Source of the DNA: Ruminococcus flavefaciens 007c
GTDB lineage: Bacteria; Bacillota; Clostridia; Oscillospirales; Ruminococcaceae
DNA: 64,000 nt
Assembly (NCBI RefSeq): GCF_000571935.1
Contig: NZ_ATAX01000036.1
Coordinates: 203,206-267,205, forward strand
Direction of reading: 5' to 3'
Below, one piece after another: positions 25,384 through 34,785 of the stretch. How positions within the stretch are numbered: the first letter of the stretch is position 1; each line of letters starts with the position of its first letter. The notes under the pieces were generated by a model. The model was not told where the DNA came from. It worked only from the letters and a program-made list of their open reading frames with translations, and ran no database searches. Made by a program: the position numbers and the translations under genes.

Positions 25384-27054
25384 CTATTTGCATTCAGTAC
25401 AGATATACTCAGGAACTGTTCGGTCATTGATAACTGACTCATACAGTCTCCAACCGCCGGCAAGATTGTAACAGTCGTAACCGTTTCCACTTAGTATACG
25501 GCAGGCTATATAGCTTCGCAGACCGCTGTGACAGTGTACATATACAGGTTTGTTCTTAGGCAGCTTGTCAATATTATCTCTCAGGGTATCAAGTGGGATA
25601 TTGATAAAGCCATCTATCATTCCGCGGGCAATTTCAGTCTTGGTTCTGACGTCAAGAAGAGTAACGCTTCCATCTCGCGGAAGCTTTTCAACATTGTGCC
25701 AGAAGAACTGCTTAATTGTTCCGTTTATGACGTTTTCAGCTACGAATCCAGACATATTCACAGGATCCTTCGCGCTTCCGAACGGCGGTGCATAGCAGAG
25801 TTCAAGCTCTTTCAGATCAGTGACCTTTGCACCGAAACGTATAGCGGTCGCAAGCACATCCATACGCTTGTCTACTCCGTCAAAACCAACTATCTGAGCA
25901 CCTAGGAGCTTATTGGTTTTCTTGTCCCACAGCACCTTTACTGACATATTCGTCGCATTTGGATAATATGATGCGTGAGAAGCAGAATAGGTATATGTTT
26001 TATCGTAGGTTATTCCCTCAGCAGCTGCACGTTTCTCATTAAGACCTGTGGTCGCAACAGTCATATTGAACACCTTCAGTACAGCCGAGCCTTGGGTTCC
26101 CATGTATTCTGAGTGTATACCGGAGATATTATCCGCTGCGATACGTCCCTGTTTGTTGGCAGGACCTGCCAAAGGTATGAACGAAGCGGAGCCTGTTATG
26201 AAGTCCTTTACCTCGACTGCATCACCGACAGCGTAAATATCAGGGTAGTTTGTCTGCATACGGCTGTTCACTATAATGCTGCCCCGTGAGTTCAGAGCGA
26301 TACCGCATTCTTTGGCAAGTGAAGTTTCGGGCCGAACTCCCACGGACATTATCACCATATCGGCTTCAATACTGCCCTTTTGCAGAATGACTGTGTTAGC
26401 GGTTATCTCTGCAACGCCGTTTTTAAGGAACAGCTTTATACCTTTACTCCTGATATAGCGATGAACGTCAGCTGCCATGTCAGCATCAAGAGGTGCGATA
26501 AGGTGCTCTGCAAGCTCGACTACTGATACTTCAAGACCTGCAGTTACAAGGTTTTCCGCCATTTCAACTCCGATATATCCGCCGCCGACAACTACAGCTC
26601 TCTTTGGTTTGTTGCTGTCAATGAAGTTCTTGATTTTCATAGTATCGGGAATATTTCTCAGCGTGAATACGTGAGGAAGATCAACGCCGCTGATATTAGG
26701 AAGAATTGGTTCAGCTCCGGGTGAGAGTATGAGTTTGTCGAAAGTCTCCTCGTATTCCTTACCCGTATCGACATTACGCACGGTAACTGTGTGAGTATCT
26801 GGAGAAATCTTCACAGCTTCACTCTTAACACGGACGTCAATATTGAAACGCATGCGAAAGCTTTCTGGAGTCTGCAATGTCAGCATCTTCCTGTCCTTTA
26901 TCTCTCCGCCGATAAAGTACGGCAGACCGCAGTTGGCAAAAGATATATAATCACCGCGTTCAAGGATTATTATCTCGTCCTTTTCATTTAATCGTCTTAG
27001 TCTTGCGGCTGCGGAAGCTCCTCCTGCAACGCCGCCGATGATAATAGTTTTCAT
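25384..27054 (-). CDS. CoA-disulfide reductase fused to a rhodanese domain
   Basis: 556 residues from ATG 27054 (GGAGG 6 nt before it; the longer open frame upstream reads through the divergent gene). FAD binding is shown by IIGGVAGGASAAARLRR, the redox Cys by SFANCGLPYFIGG and NADH binding by AVVVGGGYIGVEMAENL. The C-terminal 95 residues are a rhodanese domain with the catalytic Cys in VYVHCHSGLRSYIA. Fusions of this kind reduce CoA disulfide, CoA persulfides or polysulfide with NADH. It is divergent from a Crp/Fnr regulator, which suggests redox or sulfur-stress control. Confidence 0.9.
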   Translation of the reverse strand: MKTIIIGGVAGGASAAARLRRLNEKDEIIILERGDYISFANCGLPYFIGGEIKDRKMLTLQTPESFRMRFNIDVRVKSEAVKISPDTHTVTVRNVDTGKEYEETFDKLILSPGAEPILPNISGVDLPHVFTLRNIPDTMKIKNFIDSNKPKRAVVVGGGYIGVEMAENLVTAGLEVSVVELAEHLIAPLDADMAADVHRYIRSKGIKLFLKNGVAEITANTVILQKGSIEADMVIMSVGVRPETSLAKECGIALNSRGSIIVNSRMQTNYPDIYAVGDAVEVKDFITGSASFIPLAGPANKQGRIAADNISGIHSEYMGTQGSAVLKVFNMTVATTGLNEKRAAAEGITYDKTYTYSASHASYYPNATNMSVKVLWDKKTNKLLGAQIVGFDGVDKRMDVLATAIRFGAKVTDLKELELCYAPPFGSAKDPVNMSGFVAENVINGTIKQFFWHNVEKLPRDGSVTLLDVRTKTEIARGMIDGFINIPLDTLRDNIDKLPKNKPVYVHCHSGLRSYIACRILSGNGYDCYNLAGGWRLYESVINDRTVPEYICTECK

Positions 27055-27079
27055 TTTTCTACCTCCGAAAGGAAAAAAC
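27055..27079. promoter_or_regulatory. 25-bp divergent gap holding both ribosome sites
   Basis: The two start codons face away from each other only 25 bp apart. CCTCC (27062-27066) is the ribosome site of the - strand gene and GAAAGGA (27067-27073) that of the + strand gene. Both promoters must therefore lie within the opposite coding region. Confidence 0.7.
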
Positions 27080-27742
27080 ATGTTTGAAGAAATATATAGT
27101 GAATTATTCCCGTTCTGGGACAAAATATCAGCAGACGACCGCACCTTCATCTGCGATAATTCCACGGTGCATAAATACGAAAAAGGTACTAACCTGCATA
27201 ACGGCAGCGAATGCTCGGGCGTAATATTCGTTCGCAGCGGAAGCCTTCGTGTATATATCATGTCAGAGGACGGCAAGGACGTAACTCTTTACCGCCTGCA
27301 TACGGGCGATATGTGTATGCTTTCTGCTTCTTGCGTTTTGCAGTCAATAACATTTGAGGTCGCTATAGATGCTGAGGAGGACAGCGAATGTTGTATCATC
27401 AGCGGTCACGCCTTCAAGCAGGTCTCGGAGCGCAATCCCGAGATAAGGATATTCTCCCTTGAAACAGCTGTTTCACGCTTCTCCGACGTCATGTGGGTAA
27501 TGCAGCAGATAATGTTCATGAGCCTTGACAAGCGACTTGCGATATTTCTCCATGATGAATCTCTGCGTATCGGCTCGGACAATATTCAGCTGACACAGGA
27601 GCAAATAGCGAAGTACATCGGCTCTGCCCGTGAAGTAGTGTCACGAATGCTGAAATACTTCGCTAATGAGGGTATAGTTGAAGTATCTCGCAAGGGCGTT
27701 AAGATACTTGACAAGAAACGTCTTAGAGACTTAACCCTTTAA
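27080..27742 (+). CDS. Crp/Fnr-family transcriptional regulator
   Basis: 220 residues from ATG 27080. It has a cyclic-nucleotide-binding-like beta barrel (about 20-120: SGVIFVRSGSLRVYIMSEDG, LYRLHTGDMCML) and a winged HTH of the Crp type (about 160-215: LTQEQIAKYIGSAREVVSRM). Cysteines at about 86, 105 and 106 (MCMLSASC, ECC) could sense redox state, but no canonical Fnr Fe-S motif is obvious. It probably controls the divergent CoADR gene and perhaps the thioredoxin operon, whose end it overlaps by 12 bp. Confidence 0.88.
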   Translation: MFEEIYSELFPFWDKISADDRTFICDNSTVHKYEKGTNLHNGSECSGVIFVRSGSLRVYIMSEDGKDVTLYRLHTGDMCMLSASCVLQSITFEVAIDAEEDSECCIISGHAFKQVSERNPEIRIFSLETAVSRFSDVMWVMQQIMFMSLDKRLAIFLHDESLRIGSDNIQLTQEQIAKYIGSAREVVSRMLKYFANEGIVEVSRKGVKILDKKRLRDLTL

Positions 27743-28039
27743 CATATCGAGTATAGCTGATTTCGGACGAGCTCCGACAGCGTGAGCAGTTACTCTGCCA
27801 CCCTTCATTACTGCAAGCATTGGTATGCTTGAAACACCGAATGCAGCTGCAAGCTCAGGCTGGGTATCAACATTTACCTTTCCGACTGTGAACTCGCTGT
27901 GCTCCTCTGCTATCTCGTCAACGAGAGGGGAGACCATTTTGCAGGGACCGCACCAGTCTGCGTAGAAGTCCAGAAGGACTGGCTTTTCACTTGCTCTTAC
28001 CTCTGCGAAATTTTCCTTAGTAATCTTTAAAACTGCCAT
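27731..28039 (-). CDS. trxA: Thioredoxin
   Basis: 102 residues from ATG 28039 (AAGGAAG before it). The active site WCGPCK (Cys30/Cys33) lies in DFYADWCGPCKM, and the cis-Pro loop is SIPML. It is last in a three-gene operon after ferredoxin and a membrane Fe-S protein, and ends convergently with the Crp/Fnr gene. It would keep cytoplasmic thiols reduced and could pass electrons from the membrane protein. Confidence 0.95.
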   Translation of the reverse strand: MAVLKITKENFAEVRASEKPVLLDFYADWCGPCKMVSPLVDEIAEEHSEFTVGKVNVDTQPELAAAFGVSSIPMLAVMKGGRVTAHAVGARPKSAILDMLKG

Positions 28040-28083
28040 ATCAATACTTCCTTTCTTATTTATTATGTCTTTATTATACTTCA

Positions 28084-28683
28084 TTATTCAGCGATTGTCT
28101 GTGACTTTGTCATGTTTTTGGCCTTGCATATCAGCTGAGTCATTGTGCCCATAGGACAGTAAACGCACCATGAACGCGGTTTGAAGAGGATCATAGTTGT
28201 AAATCCAAGTATAGTTGATGTAAGCATAATGCTGTAAAATCCGAATGCGAACTGTGCAACTCCGTCCGAAAACAGAGTACCATGATACGCCCATTGCCAC
28301 GGAACCTTGAATGTCCACAACAGTTTGATCTTCTGGTCGAGAGAATGCTCTCCGGCAAATACAAGATATGTGTTCCAGAGCATTATGAAGAACATTGTAA
28401 AGAAGAATATGAGAAATCCATAGCGGAAGTATTTTGATTTCATCCATTTGGGCAAATCTTTTTTTCTTGATAAACCGAAATGTCCCCCCAGCATTGAAAA
28501 GAGCTGTCCACGGCCGCAGAATTTATTGCAGTATCCTTTGTTTCCCCAGCCTATTGCTATAGCAAGCGGAGCAATGAAGCAGATCATTCCAAGCCATGCA
28601 AAGAGAATATTCACAAATCCGAGGATAAGATAAGTCAACGAGAATATCCATAGATAATCATACCATTTTTTCTTAGCTTTCAT
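28084..28683 (-). CDS. Membrane 4Fe-4S protein, NapH/YccM-like
   Basis: 199 residues with about four to five membrane helices. Two Cys motifs face the same side: YCNKFCGRGQLF (about 52) and WCVYCPMGTMTQ (about 177). These are the conserved membrane-domain motifs of NapH-like polyferredoxins, but the usual C-terminal ferredoxin part is missing; the preceding gene supplies a separate ferredoxin and overlaps this one by 11 bp. A role in moving electrons across the membrane to or from thioredoxin is inferred from the operon. Confidence 0.75.
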   Translation of the reverse strand: MKAKKKWYDYLWIFSLTYLILGFVNILFAWLGMICFIAPLAIAIGWGNKGYCNKFCGRGQLFSMLGGHFGLSRKKDLPKWMKSKYFRYGFLIFFFTMFFIMLWNTYLVFAGEHSLDQKIKLLWTFKVPWQWAYHGTLFSDGVAQFAFGFYSIMLTSTILGFTTMILFKPRSWCVYCPMGTMTQLICKAKNMTKSQTIAE

Positions 28684-28873
28684 TGTTTCTCTCCTCCAGT
28701 GAAATAATGCTTGCAGGACATTCTATGGCACATTTTCCGCAGCCTATGCATAACTTTTGGTCTGCTTCTGCGTATACTCCATGCGGAACGCTTATAGCTT
28801 TTCTTGGACAGACCTTGACGCAGCATCCGCAGGCTACGCACAAACTTGTATCAACAATTGCTTTTCGTTTCAT
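28673..28873 (-). CDS. 2x[4Fe-4S] ferredoxin
   Basis: 66 residues from ATG 28873 (GGAGG before it). Two full motifs, CVACGCCVKVCP and CIGCGKCAIECP, fix two clusters. It starts the operon ferredoxin, membrane Fe-S protein, thioredoxin. Confidence 0.9.
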   Translation of the reverse strand: MKRKAIVDTSLCVACGCCVKVCPRKAISVPHGVYAEADQKLCIGCGKCAIECPASIISLEERNNES

Positions 28874-29362
28874 ATCATCGCCTCCAAGTATATTATACAT
28901 AATTATGAAGCGTTATTCTGTGACAAAGTCACATTCGTTTTTGAATTAATAGATCAACGAACAGGAGGACTAAATGAAACAGTACATACATAAAGTGGGG
29001 GCGCTCTATGTAACAAAATGATTTCCATATTTGTGTAATAGGTGCAGAAGTCAATAACATAGAACAGAGACGGATATTATGTGATATCATTGAAGAAGCG
29101 TAAATAAAAACGTGCTGACATCATAGTTATTTCGAACCTTTAATCAGATATGTAAGTACATCTTACTGAATGTAAAAACTGTGATGACTTCATTTCGGGA
29201 GAATACTATTAGGCGCTCCCTCGCGGAGCGCTTTCATTTAATTTAGCATATTGCTTTTTTGCGGTTTTTGAGGTATAATATGACTTACAGTGAAATAAGG
29301 AAATAGATAAAAAACGAGATGAAGACACTCCAGAGTGGATATCAAAAGGAGGGAATATTCTA
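28874..29362. other. Gene-poor stretch with remnants
   Basis: A 15-codon ORF with a good ribosome site (28974-29021, MKQYIHKVGALYVTK) is followed by frameshifted protein-like DNA (NIEQRRILCDIIEEA, stop near 29103): the stump of an unidentified gene. A hairpin (GGCGCTCC/GGAGCGCT) with a T-rich tail lies at 29212-29238. Confidence 0.4.
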
Positions 29363-30673
29363 ATGAAAAAGCTGTTTATCATTAACATACTGCTCTGCGC
29401 CCTCACCGCAACTTTGACAAGCTGTTCAGAAAAGACAATATCAGAAAACAAAGAAAGAAAAACTAAAGAATCCCGGACTGTATCTACTGTTACAGCAAGT
29501 GCAGCAGAGCAAACATCTGAAAATATAACTTTGCAGACAAGTTCAGTTTCATTAGAAAACACTACTGTAACGGAGGCTGTTTCTATAAATGTAACCAATC
29601 TCCCAAACATCGAAAGAATAAGTCTTGGCGGTTCACATACTGGATTTGTGACAGAAGACGGCAGCCTTTATGTGTGGGGATGCGGCTTTGAATACCAGCT
29701 TGGAAACGGTGAGCACAGTATCGCTGAAAAGCCGATAAAAATAATGGATGATGTTGAGAAAATATGCTTCGGCTTTGAGAACAGTGCAGCTGTAACCAAA
29801 GACGGAAGCCTGTATATTTGGGGGAAAAACAAACCTATTCCTGACGGACCAAGTGGACTTTTTATGAATCCTGCCACCCCTGAAAAGATTATGGAAGAAG
29901 TGATAGCAGTCAGTGTTGGGCATAATCATACGGCTATAATAAAAAACGACAACACTCTGTATATGTGGGGTGATAATTATATGGGGCAGCTCGGCAACGG
30001 AAAAAGTGGAATGCATGAATATTCCGATAGTCCTTTAAAGATAATGAAGGATGTCAGATATATAAGTCTTGGTTTCCTGCATAGTGCGGCAGTGACCTGT
30101 GACGGAAGTCTTTATACATGGGGATGCAACAGAAATGGTCAGCTTGGTAATGGAAAAAGCGGAGAATCTGAAATAGAATCTGAACCTTTAAAAATCATGG
30201 ACAACGTTCAATACGTCAGCCTTGGCGGGGAACAGAGTGCAGCTATTACAGAAGATGGAAGCCTTTATATGTGGGGGCAAAATGATTTCGGACAAGTAGG
30301 AAACGGAAAAAGCGGTGAGTCTGAAATACAGACCGAACCTGTAAAAATCATGGACAACGTTCAATATGTCAGTCTTGGTTTAAACCACAGTGCAGCGATC
30401 ACAAAAGACGGCAATCTTTATATGTGGGGATCAAATGATAGTGGTCAGCTTGGAAATGGAGAGGAAGGATATAAAGCTTTTTCTGCTGTTCCGATAAAAA
30501 TAATGGATAACGTTGAGGCAGTAAAACTCGGAAACGGACACAGTGGTGCTTTAACAAAAGATGGTAAATTATATATGTGGGGGAATAACAGACTTAATGG
30601 TGTCGGAGAAATAGAAACCGATAATGGTCTCGTTTTAGTTCCGACAAGGATTGATATAATAGACAACTCTTAA
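29363..30673 (+). CDS. RCC1-repeat lipoprotein
   Basis: 436 residues; ATG 29363 behind AAAGGAGGG. A lipoprotein signal ends in TLTSC (Cys21). A Ser/Thr/Glu-rich spacer leads into seven or so RCC1-like blades of about 52 residues (GSLYMWGQNDFGQVGNGKSG, IMDNVQYVSLG), forming a beta-propeller outside the membrane. Bacterial RCC1 propellers are mostly binding scaffolds; no enzyme motif is visible. Internal units are nearly identical in DNA (30150-30370), a sign of recent duplication. Confidence 0.85.
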   Translation: MKKLFIINILLCALTATLTSCSEKTISENKERKTKESRTVSTVTASAAEQTSENITLQTSSVSLENTTVTEAVSINVTNLPNIERISLGGSHTGFVTEDGSLYVWGCGFEYQLGNGEHSIAEKPIKIMDDVEKICFGFENSAAVTKDGSLYIWGKNKPIPDGPSGLFMNPATPEKIMEEVIAVSVGHNHTAIIKNDNTLYMWGDNYMGQLGNGKSGMHEYSDSPLKIMKDVRYISLGFLHSAAVTCDGSLYTWGCNRNGQLGNGKSGESEIESEPLKIMDNVQYVSLGGEQSAAITEDGSLYMWGQNDFGQVGNGKSGESEIQTEPVKIMDNVQYVSLGLNHSAAITKDGNLYMWGSNDSGQLGNGEEGYKAFSAVPIKIMDNVEAVKLGNGHSGALTKDGKLYMWGNNRLNGVGEIETDNGLVLVPTRIDIIDNS

Positions 30674-30780
30674 ATGCTTCAGAATCAGCTTCAAGAGACC
30701 TTCGAAGGTTACTGAGGGAACAAGTGAATTTGAGTGTTCTGTTTGGGGAAACTTTTCTGTTATTGTGTTTAAATCCGAAC
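30673..30780 (+). repeat. Intergenic repeat, copy 2 (partner at 262)
   Basis: Begins at the RCC1 gene's stop and aligns with 262-375. The readable frame MLQNQLQETFEGY ends at the same TGA as in copy 1. Confidence 0.5.
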
Positions 30781-30873
30781 TAATCAAATAAAATGTATTG
30801 AAAAACGTAAGAAATGAAGTATTATCTTCCTGATCTTAATGAGGTATATAAAATTTTTGTTTTTTGATAATAA

Positions 30874-30903
30874 CAGTGCCGCCATTCGAGCGGTGCTTTT
30901 TTT
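30874..30903 (+). terminator. Terminator-like hairpin
   Basis: AGTGCCGC pairs imperfectly with GCGGTGCT, followed by a strong T-run. Confidence 0.55.
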
Positions 30904-30927
30904 ACTTGTATCAGTTTATTTGCTGAT

Positions 30928-30960
30928 CTGTAAAAAAATACCGCAGCACAGGCTGCGGCA
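30928..30960 (-). terminator. Terminator of the HtrA gene
   Basis: CCGCAGC pairs with GCTGCGG and the - strand continues with TATTTTTTTAC. Confidence 0.7.
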
Positions 30961-30986
30961 TATATATTGAGAGGGAGGGATTAACT

Positions 30987-32336
30987 TTAATTCTGAGCGG
31001 CTACAGCCTCATCAAGTATTACTGTAACTTTATTTTCTGCACCGTTTCTGACATAGGTAAGCTCGATTGAATCGCCTGCCTTATGCGCATTTTTCTTAGA
31101 GGCAAGTTCATCGTATGATGTAACTTCTTCATCATTGATCTTAGTAATGATATCGCCGGATTGTAAACCTGCTTTTTCAGCTGCACTGTCTTCTGCTACT
31201 GCTGTGATGTATACTCCCATAGGAAGGTTATACATTCTTGAAATGTCCTCTGTTATAGCCTGACAGCTGATGCCGAGCTGAGGCTTGCCTGTAACATAGC
31301 CGTATTCCATTATATCTTTAACTATCCTTGCAGCTTCGTTTGAAGGGATAGCAAAGCCGATTCCTTCGATACTTGCCTCAGAATATGATGCTGACATCTT
31401 GGAGGAGTTTATGCCTATTACCTGACCTTTCTTGTTGATGAGAGGCCCGCCTGAGTTTCCTGAGTTTATAGCTGTATCTGTCTGGATAAGTGGCATAGAC
31501 TTTTCGTTTATTGTGATCTGGCGGTTCAGTCCCGATACAATACCGCCTGTTACTGTGTTCATAAGATCAAAACCGAGAGGATTGCCTATGGCAATAACAT
31601 CCTGACCGAGATTGAGCTCATCACTGTTGCCGAATTCTGCCGCAGCAATATCATTTGCGTTTATTTTCAGTACTGCAAGATCATAGTCTGTATCATATCC
31701 GATGACCTCTGCATCATAGCGGTCTTTTTCGTTTACAATAACTGAAATACTGCTTGCCAGACCTGTATTATACTCTGTATCATAGATAACGTGAGCATTG
31801 GTCACTATATAGCCGTCGGTTGTGATGGCAACACCTGTACCTGTAGCAGTTGCTGAAGAAGTCTGAGGCTGCTGACTCTGACCGAATCCGCCGAAGTTAA
31901 AGTAACCGGCTCCGCCGCTCTGTGAGGTCATTGTGAAGGTGCTCTCGATACCAACAACTGAGGGGAGTACCTTTTCAACTACTTCCTCTGTGGTGAGTTC
32001 GCCGCTGTTGGTTTCTACGGGAGTGATATAGCTTACGTTTTTAGCTGTAACACCTGATTCGAAAGCCGTTTCAGCTGATTCGTCTTCTTCAACAATTGCT
32101 GTTGACAGGGTGTTGTTTGTGCTGAATGCGTAATGGTAGATACCTATAGAACCTCCTGATACAAGAGACATTGCCATGATCGACGCTGCTATCTTAGCAC
32201 CCGTGCGCCTTTTATTTTTCCTGGATACATTGCCGTCTGTTGAAAAACAGGTGTATTCACTGTATTTATTATCCATGCCGTTCGCCTCATTGTTTTCGAT
32301 TTTGCCGTTTACTGTGTATCTGTACTCGTTTCTCAT
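30987..32336 (-). CDS. htrA: HtrA/DegP-like serine protease, membrane-anchored
   Basis: 449 residues from ATG 32336; a GTG nine bases upstream sits too close to AAGGA. A short cytoplasmic part precedes one membrane helix (about 47-70). The trypsin-like domain shows His182 (VTNAHVI), Asp219 (DYDLAVLKI) and Ser295 (NSGNSGGPL), and one PDZ domain ends the protein (about 350-445: GLQSGDIITKINDEEVTSYD). The enzyme degrades or refolds damaged exported proteins, useful where so many large secreted proteins are made. It also has a Gly/Gln-rich loop at about 140-160. Confidence 0.92.
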   Translation of the reverse strand: MRNEYRYTVNGKIENNEANGMDNKYSEYTCFSTDGNVSRKNKRRTGAKIAASIMAMSLVSGGSIGIYHYAFSTNNTLSTAIVEEDESAETAFESGVTAKNVSYITPVETNSGELTTEEVVEKVLPSVVGIESTFTMTSQSGGAGYFNFGGFGQSQQPQTSSATATGTGVAITTDGYIVTNAHVIYDTEYNTGLASSISVIVNEKDRYDAEVIGYDTDYDLAVLKINANDIAAAEFGNSDELNLGQDVIAIGNPLGFDLMNTVTGGIVSGLNRQITINEKSMPLIQTDTAINSGNSGGPLINKKGQVIGINSSKMSASYSEASIEGIGFAIPSNEAARIVKDIMEYGYVTGKPQLGISCQAITEDISRMYNLPMGVYITAVAEDSAAEKAGLQSGDIITKINDEEVTSYDELASKKNAHKAGDSIELTYVRNGAENKVTVILDEAVAAQN

Positions 32337-32583
32337 AATATTCACTATTCCTTTCGGGATTTTTATTTTCGCTTTTTAGGGGAGCCTTCCCCGTTGCTGT
32401 GATTATATTATATTTCGTCTTTGTGAAATAAATTTGCAATGAATGTAGAATCTTCTGGGAATTTACGTGTTGCTTTTTTCACATTCATAAAAAACGTGTG
32501 AAGGAATAAGGTGTATTTGTTAGTAAGCTTTTCACAGTACGAACACTTTTGAAAGAAACGAAAAATATACAGTAAAACAATAA

Positions 32584-32611
32584 CCCCACCCGAAATAAAG
32601 ATCGGATGGGG
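32584..32611 (-). terminator. Terminator of the serine hydrolase gene
   Basis: CCCCACCCG pairs with CGGATGGGG with one mismatch. Confidence 0.6.
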
Positions 32612-32622
32612 AAAATTTATTC

Positions 32623-33621
32623 TTAAATCAGCTCATTCACAAACGGTTCAATGTGTTTTCTTATGAAATCTACTCTGTTCATTACAGTAGGCTTGAAATA
32701 GGATGCTGCAGCAATAACAGTATTCATCTCGGGATCAACATAAATGACGTTTCCGCTGTTTCCGAGAGCGGCATATATATTCTTTTCACGGTCTAATATC
32801 CACCACAGATAGCCGTATTCCATGCCCTGCCAGTTCTGATTTTTAATAATTCTGGGACTTGTCATTTCCTCTATCCAGCTTGAAGAAATGATACGCTTTC
32901 CATTATAAATGCCTTTGTTCAGACATAACAAACCTATTTTAGCCATGTCCTCTGCTGACATACAAAGTCCGTATCCCGGAGTTCCCAGATCCTCAGTATC
33001 GCAGAACCATACATTCTTTTTTGGAGTTTTCTCTATGGTAAACTGCTTGTGTTCCTCAGCTGATTTGGCTATATAGATAGAGTACGGCTTTATATCCAGC
33101 GGTTCAAAAAGATATTTGTTTGCGTAATCAACAGTCTTCATATTTGTTGCCTTATAGAGTATTCCTGTCAGGATATGCAGGCACACCGTCTTATAGTTGA
33201 ATTCGTCAGTCAGACCGTTCCTTCCACCAAGAAAGTCAAGAGACGCATATGTCCAGTTATCGCTTGAACACACCTTTGACCACGGGTCGCCCTTGCCTTT
33301 ATATGGAGCTCTCATAGTCAGCAGGTGCTTGATGGTCACATCGTATATTGTCTTTTCGCCGCGTTTCACTTTATAATCAGGGAAATAGTCAAGGACTTTG
33401 TCATCAATACTTCCTATCTGTCCTTTATCAAGGGCAATACCTATGAGCAATGCCATAATGCTTTTTGTAGCAGACATTATATGTACGCAGTCATCTTTCC
33501 TGTAATCGTGCCATGTGTCACTGTATACCATTTGCCCTTCTTTGTAAGCGCATATCTGGCAGATGTTGCTCTCACTGCCCTTGTTTTCCTCAATATACCT
33601 ATGAAGTTCGTCTTTTGTCAT
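32623..33621 (-). CDS. Serine hydrolase of the beta-lactamase (class C) family
   Basis: 332 residues; ATG 33621 behind GGAGG. The SxxK motif is SATK in HIMSATKSIMALLIG, and a Tyr-based second motif is likely FNYKTVCLHIL (YxT in place of YxN). The C-terminal part (YGYLWWILDREKNIYAALGN) fits esterase/D-Ala-D-Ala hydrolase relatives. There is no signal peptide, so it is probably a cytoplasmic esterase or peptidase rather than an antibiotic-resistance enzyme. Confidence 0.8.
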   Translation of the reverse strand: MTKDELHRYIEENKGSESNICQICAYKEGQMVYSDTWHDYRKDDCVHIMSATKSIMALLIGIALDKGQIGSIDDKVLDYFPDYKVKRGEKTIYDVTIKHLLTMRAPYKGKGDPWSKVCSSDNWTYASLDFLGGRNGLTDEFNYKTVCLHILTGILYKATNMKTVDYANKYLFEPLDIKPYSIYIAKSAEEHKQFTIEKTPKKNVWFCDTEDLGTPGYGLCMSAEDMAKIGLLCLNKGIYNGKRIISSSWIEEMTSPRIIKNQNWQGMEYGYLWWILDREKNIYAALGNSGNVIYVDPEMNTVIAAASYFKPTVMNRVDFIRKHIEPFVNELI

Positions 33622-33796
33622 AATATACCTCCGTATTGATAGAGTTCTGTATATTCGATCGAAGTTTCATACAGTATCTTTATTGTATCAAGATGAATTT
33701 TTAATGTCAATACTTTTTTCTAATGAAATATGAACCTAATACGTGAATCATCATAATAAGGATAAATGCGTGTGCAAAGAAGTACTTGATTAGCAA

Positions 33797-33825
33797 TTGA
33801 AAAATATATATCCTCATGATATAAT
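33797..33825 (+). promoter_or_regulatory. Orphan promoter
   Basis: TTGAAA, 17-bp spacer, TATAAT. Only a 9-codon ORF follows (33876-33905) before the convergent gene. The rest of 33622-33901 shows nothing. Confidence 0.45.
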
Positions 33826-33901
33826 GAATTAAATGCTGACAGGTACGTATATCATTATAAAAACAGAGGACGATTATGAGAGCCATCTTTTATTATCATT
33901 T

Positions 33902-34261
33902 TTAAGCTCTCAGTCGTCTTTTCAGCTTGATACGCTTTATCAGAGTCTTAATGCAAAGAACGATCCCGGCGGCGGATGAAATGGCTGCCATTACACTGAG
34001 TGCGACCAGAGCTCTTAAAAAGATTATAGAGCGTCTTGCTGCTGCAACAGCTTCATCATGAGGAGCGGAGACCTCGAATTTATGGATTAAGGTTTTGTAA
34101 TAATCTGAGGTTGTGTATTGCATTCCGCCAATAGAACATACGCCGAAAAAATACAAAGTGATGATAAAAACAAATATCAGTAAGATCGGTATTATCACAG
34201 ATTTATTGGCAGGGTTATTCATCTGATTTTCAATAGATGTTGTTTCTGTGGTTCGTTTCAT
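33902..34261 (-). CDS. Small membrane protein, two TM segments
   Basis: 119 residues; ATG 34261 behind GGAGG. A membrane helix at about 22-42 (SVIIPILLIFVFIITLYFFG), an outside loop of about 40 residues and a second helix (about 82-106) ending in a strongly basic tail (KRIKLKRRLRA). I do not recognise the family. Well-formed expression signals suggest it is real. Confidence 0.6.
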   Translation of the reverse strand: MKRTTETTSIENQMNNPANKSVIIPILLIFVFIITLYFFGVCSIGGMQYTTSDYYKTLIHKFEVSAPHDEAVAAARRSIIFLRALVALSVMAAISSAAGIVLCIKTLIKRIKLKRRLRA

Positions 34262-34371
34262 AGTTATGCCTCCTTATATAAAAGACGATCAGTGTCTATT
34301 TTTTATGAGATTATTATACTTCTCATCTGTTCAAAAGTCAATAAAAGTGACGAAATAGTAATCAAACAGTC

Positions 34372-34401
34372 AAAAGGGACTGCAAATACAGTCCCTTTTT
34401 A
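34372..34401. terminator. Terminator-like hairpin
   Basis: AAAAGGGACTG pairs with CAGTCCCTTTT, with A- and T-runs for both strands. It lies upstream of the small membrane-protein gene and downstream of nothing recognisable on +. Confidence 0.6.
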
Positions 34402-34583
34402 TATTATAACGATAAGTAATGACGCTCCGCAGAAGAGACGGTTTGAATCATGTACATTTTAAAATAATTATTTGCGCCAATATGACAGATATGTACCTAT
34501 TACCGTGATTAATGTATTCAAAATATATTGACAATTTCAGGACGTTGTGATATGCTGATATCAACATGAAAACCAAAACATTT

Positions 34584-34745
34584 TCAGAAGGTGAAAAAAG
34601 ATGCCTTAAAAAGAGGCAGCTCTGCGGTGGGCCATTTATGTTTATATGCTTTGTATTCATTATAATACAAGAACGTAACTCCTCCGGAAGCATTTTCCTG
34701 TGAATCATACCAATAAGCTTTGTCGTCAGCAGTCATGAATTTCAT
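34584..34745 (-). CDS. Short ORF, possible gene remnant
   Basis: 53 residues on the - strand (MKFMTADDKAYWYDSQENAS, then FLYYNEYKAYKHKWPTAELP). The amino-acid use looks like a real globular protein end, but there is no clear ribosome site. Unknown. Confidence 0.3.
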   Translation of the reverse strand: MKFMTADDKAYWYDSQENASGGVTFLYYNEYKAYKHKWPTAELPLFKASFFTF

Positions 34746-34785
34746 TGTACTGCTGACATATGTATATCAAAAAGGAGTTGTTTAA

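Noticed and set aside
32623..33621. Antibiotic-inactivating beta-lactamase
   Set aside because: No signal peptide and a divergent second motif; it fits the esterase/peptidase side of the family better.
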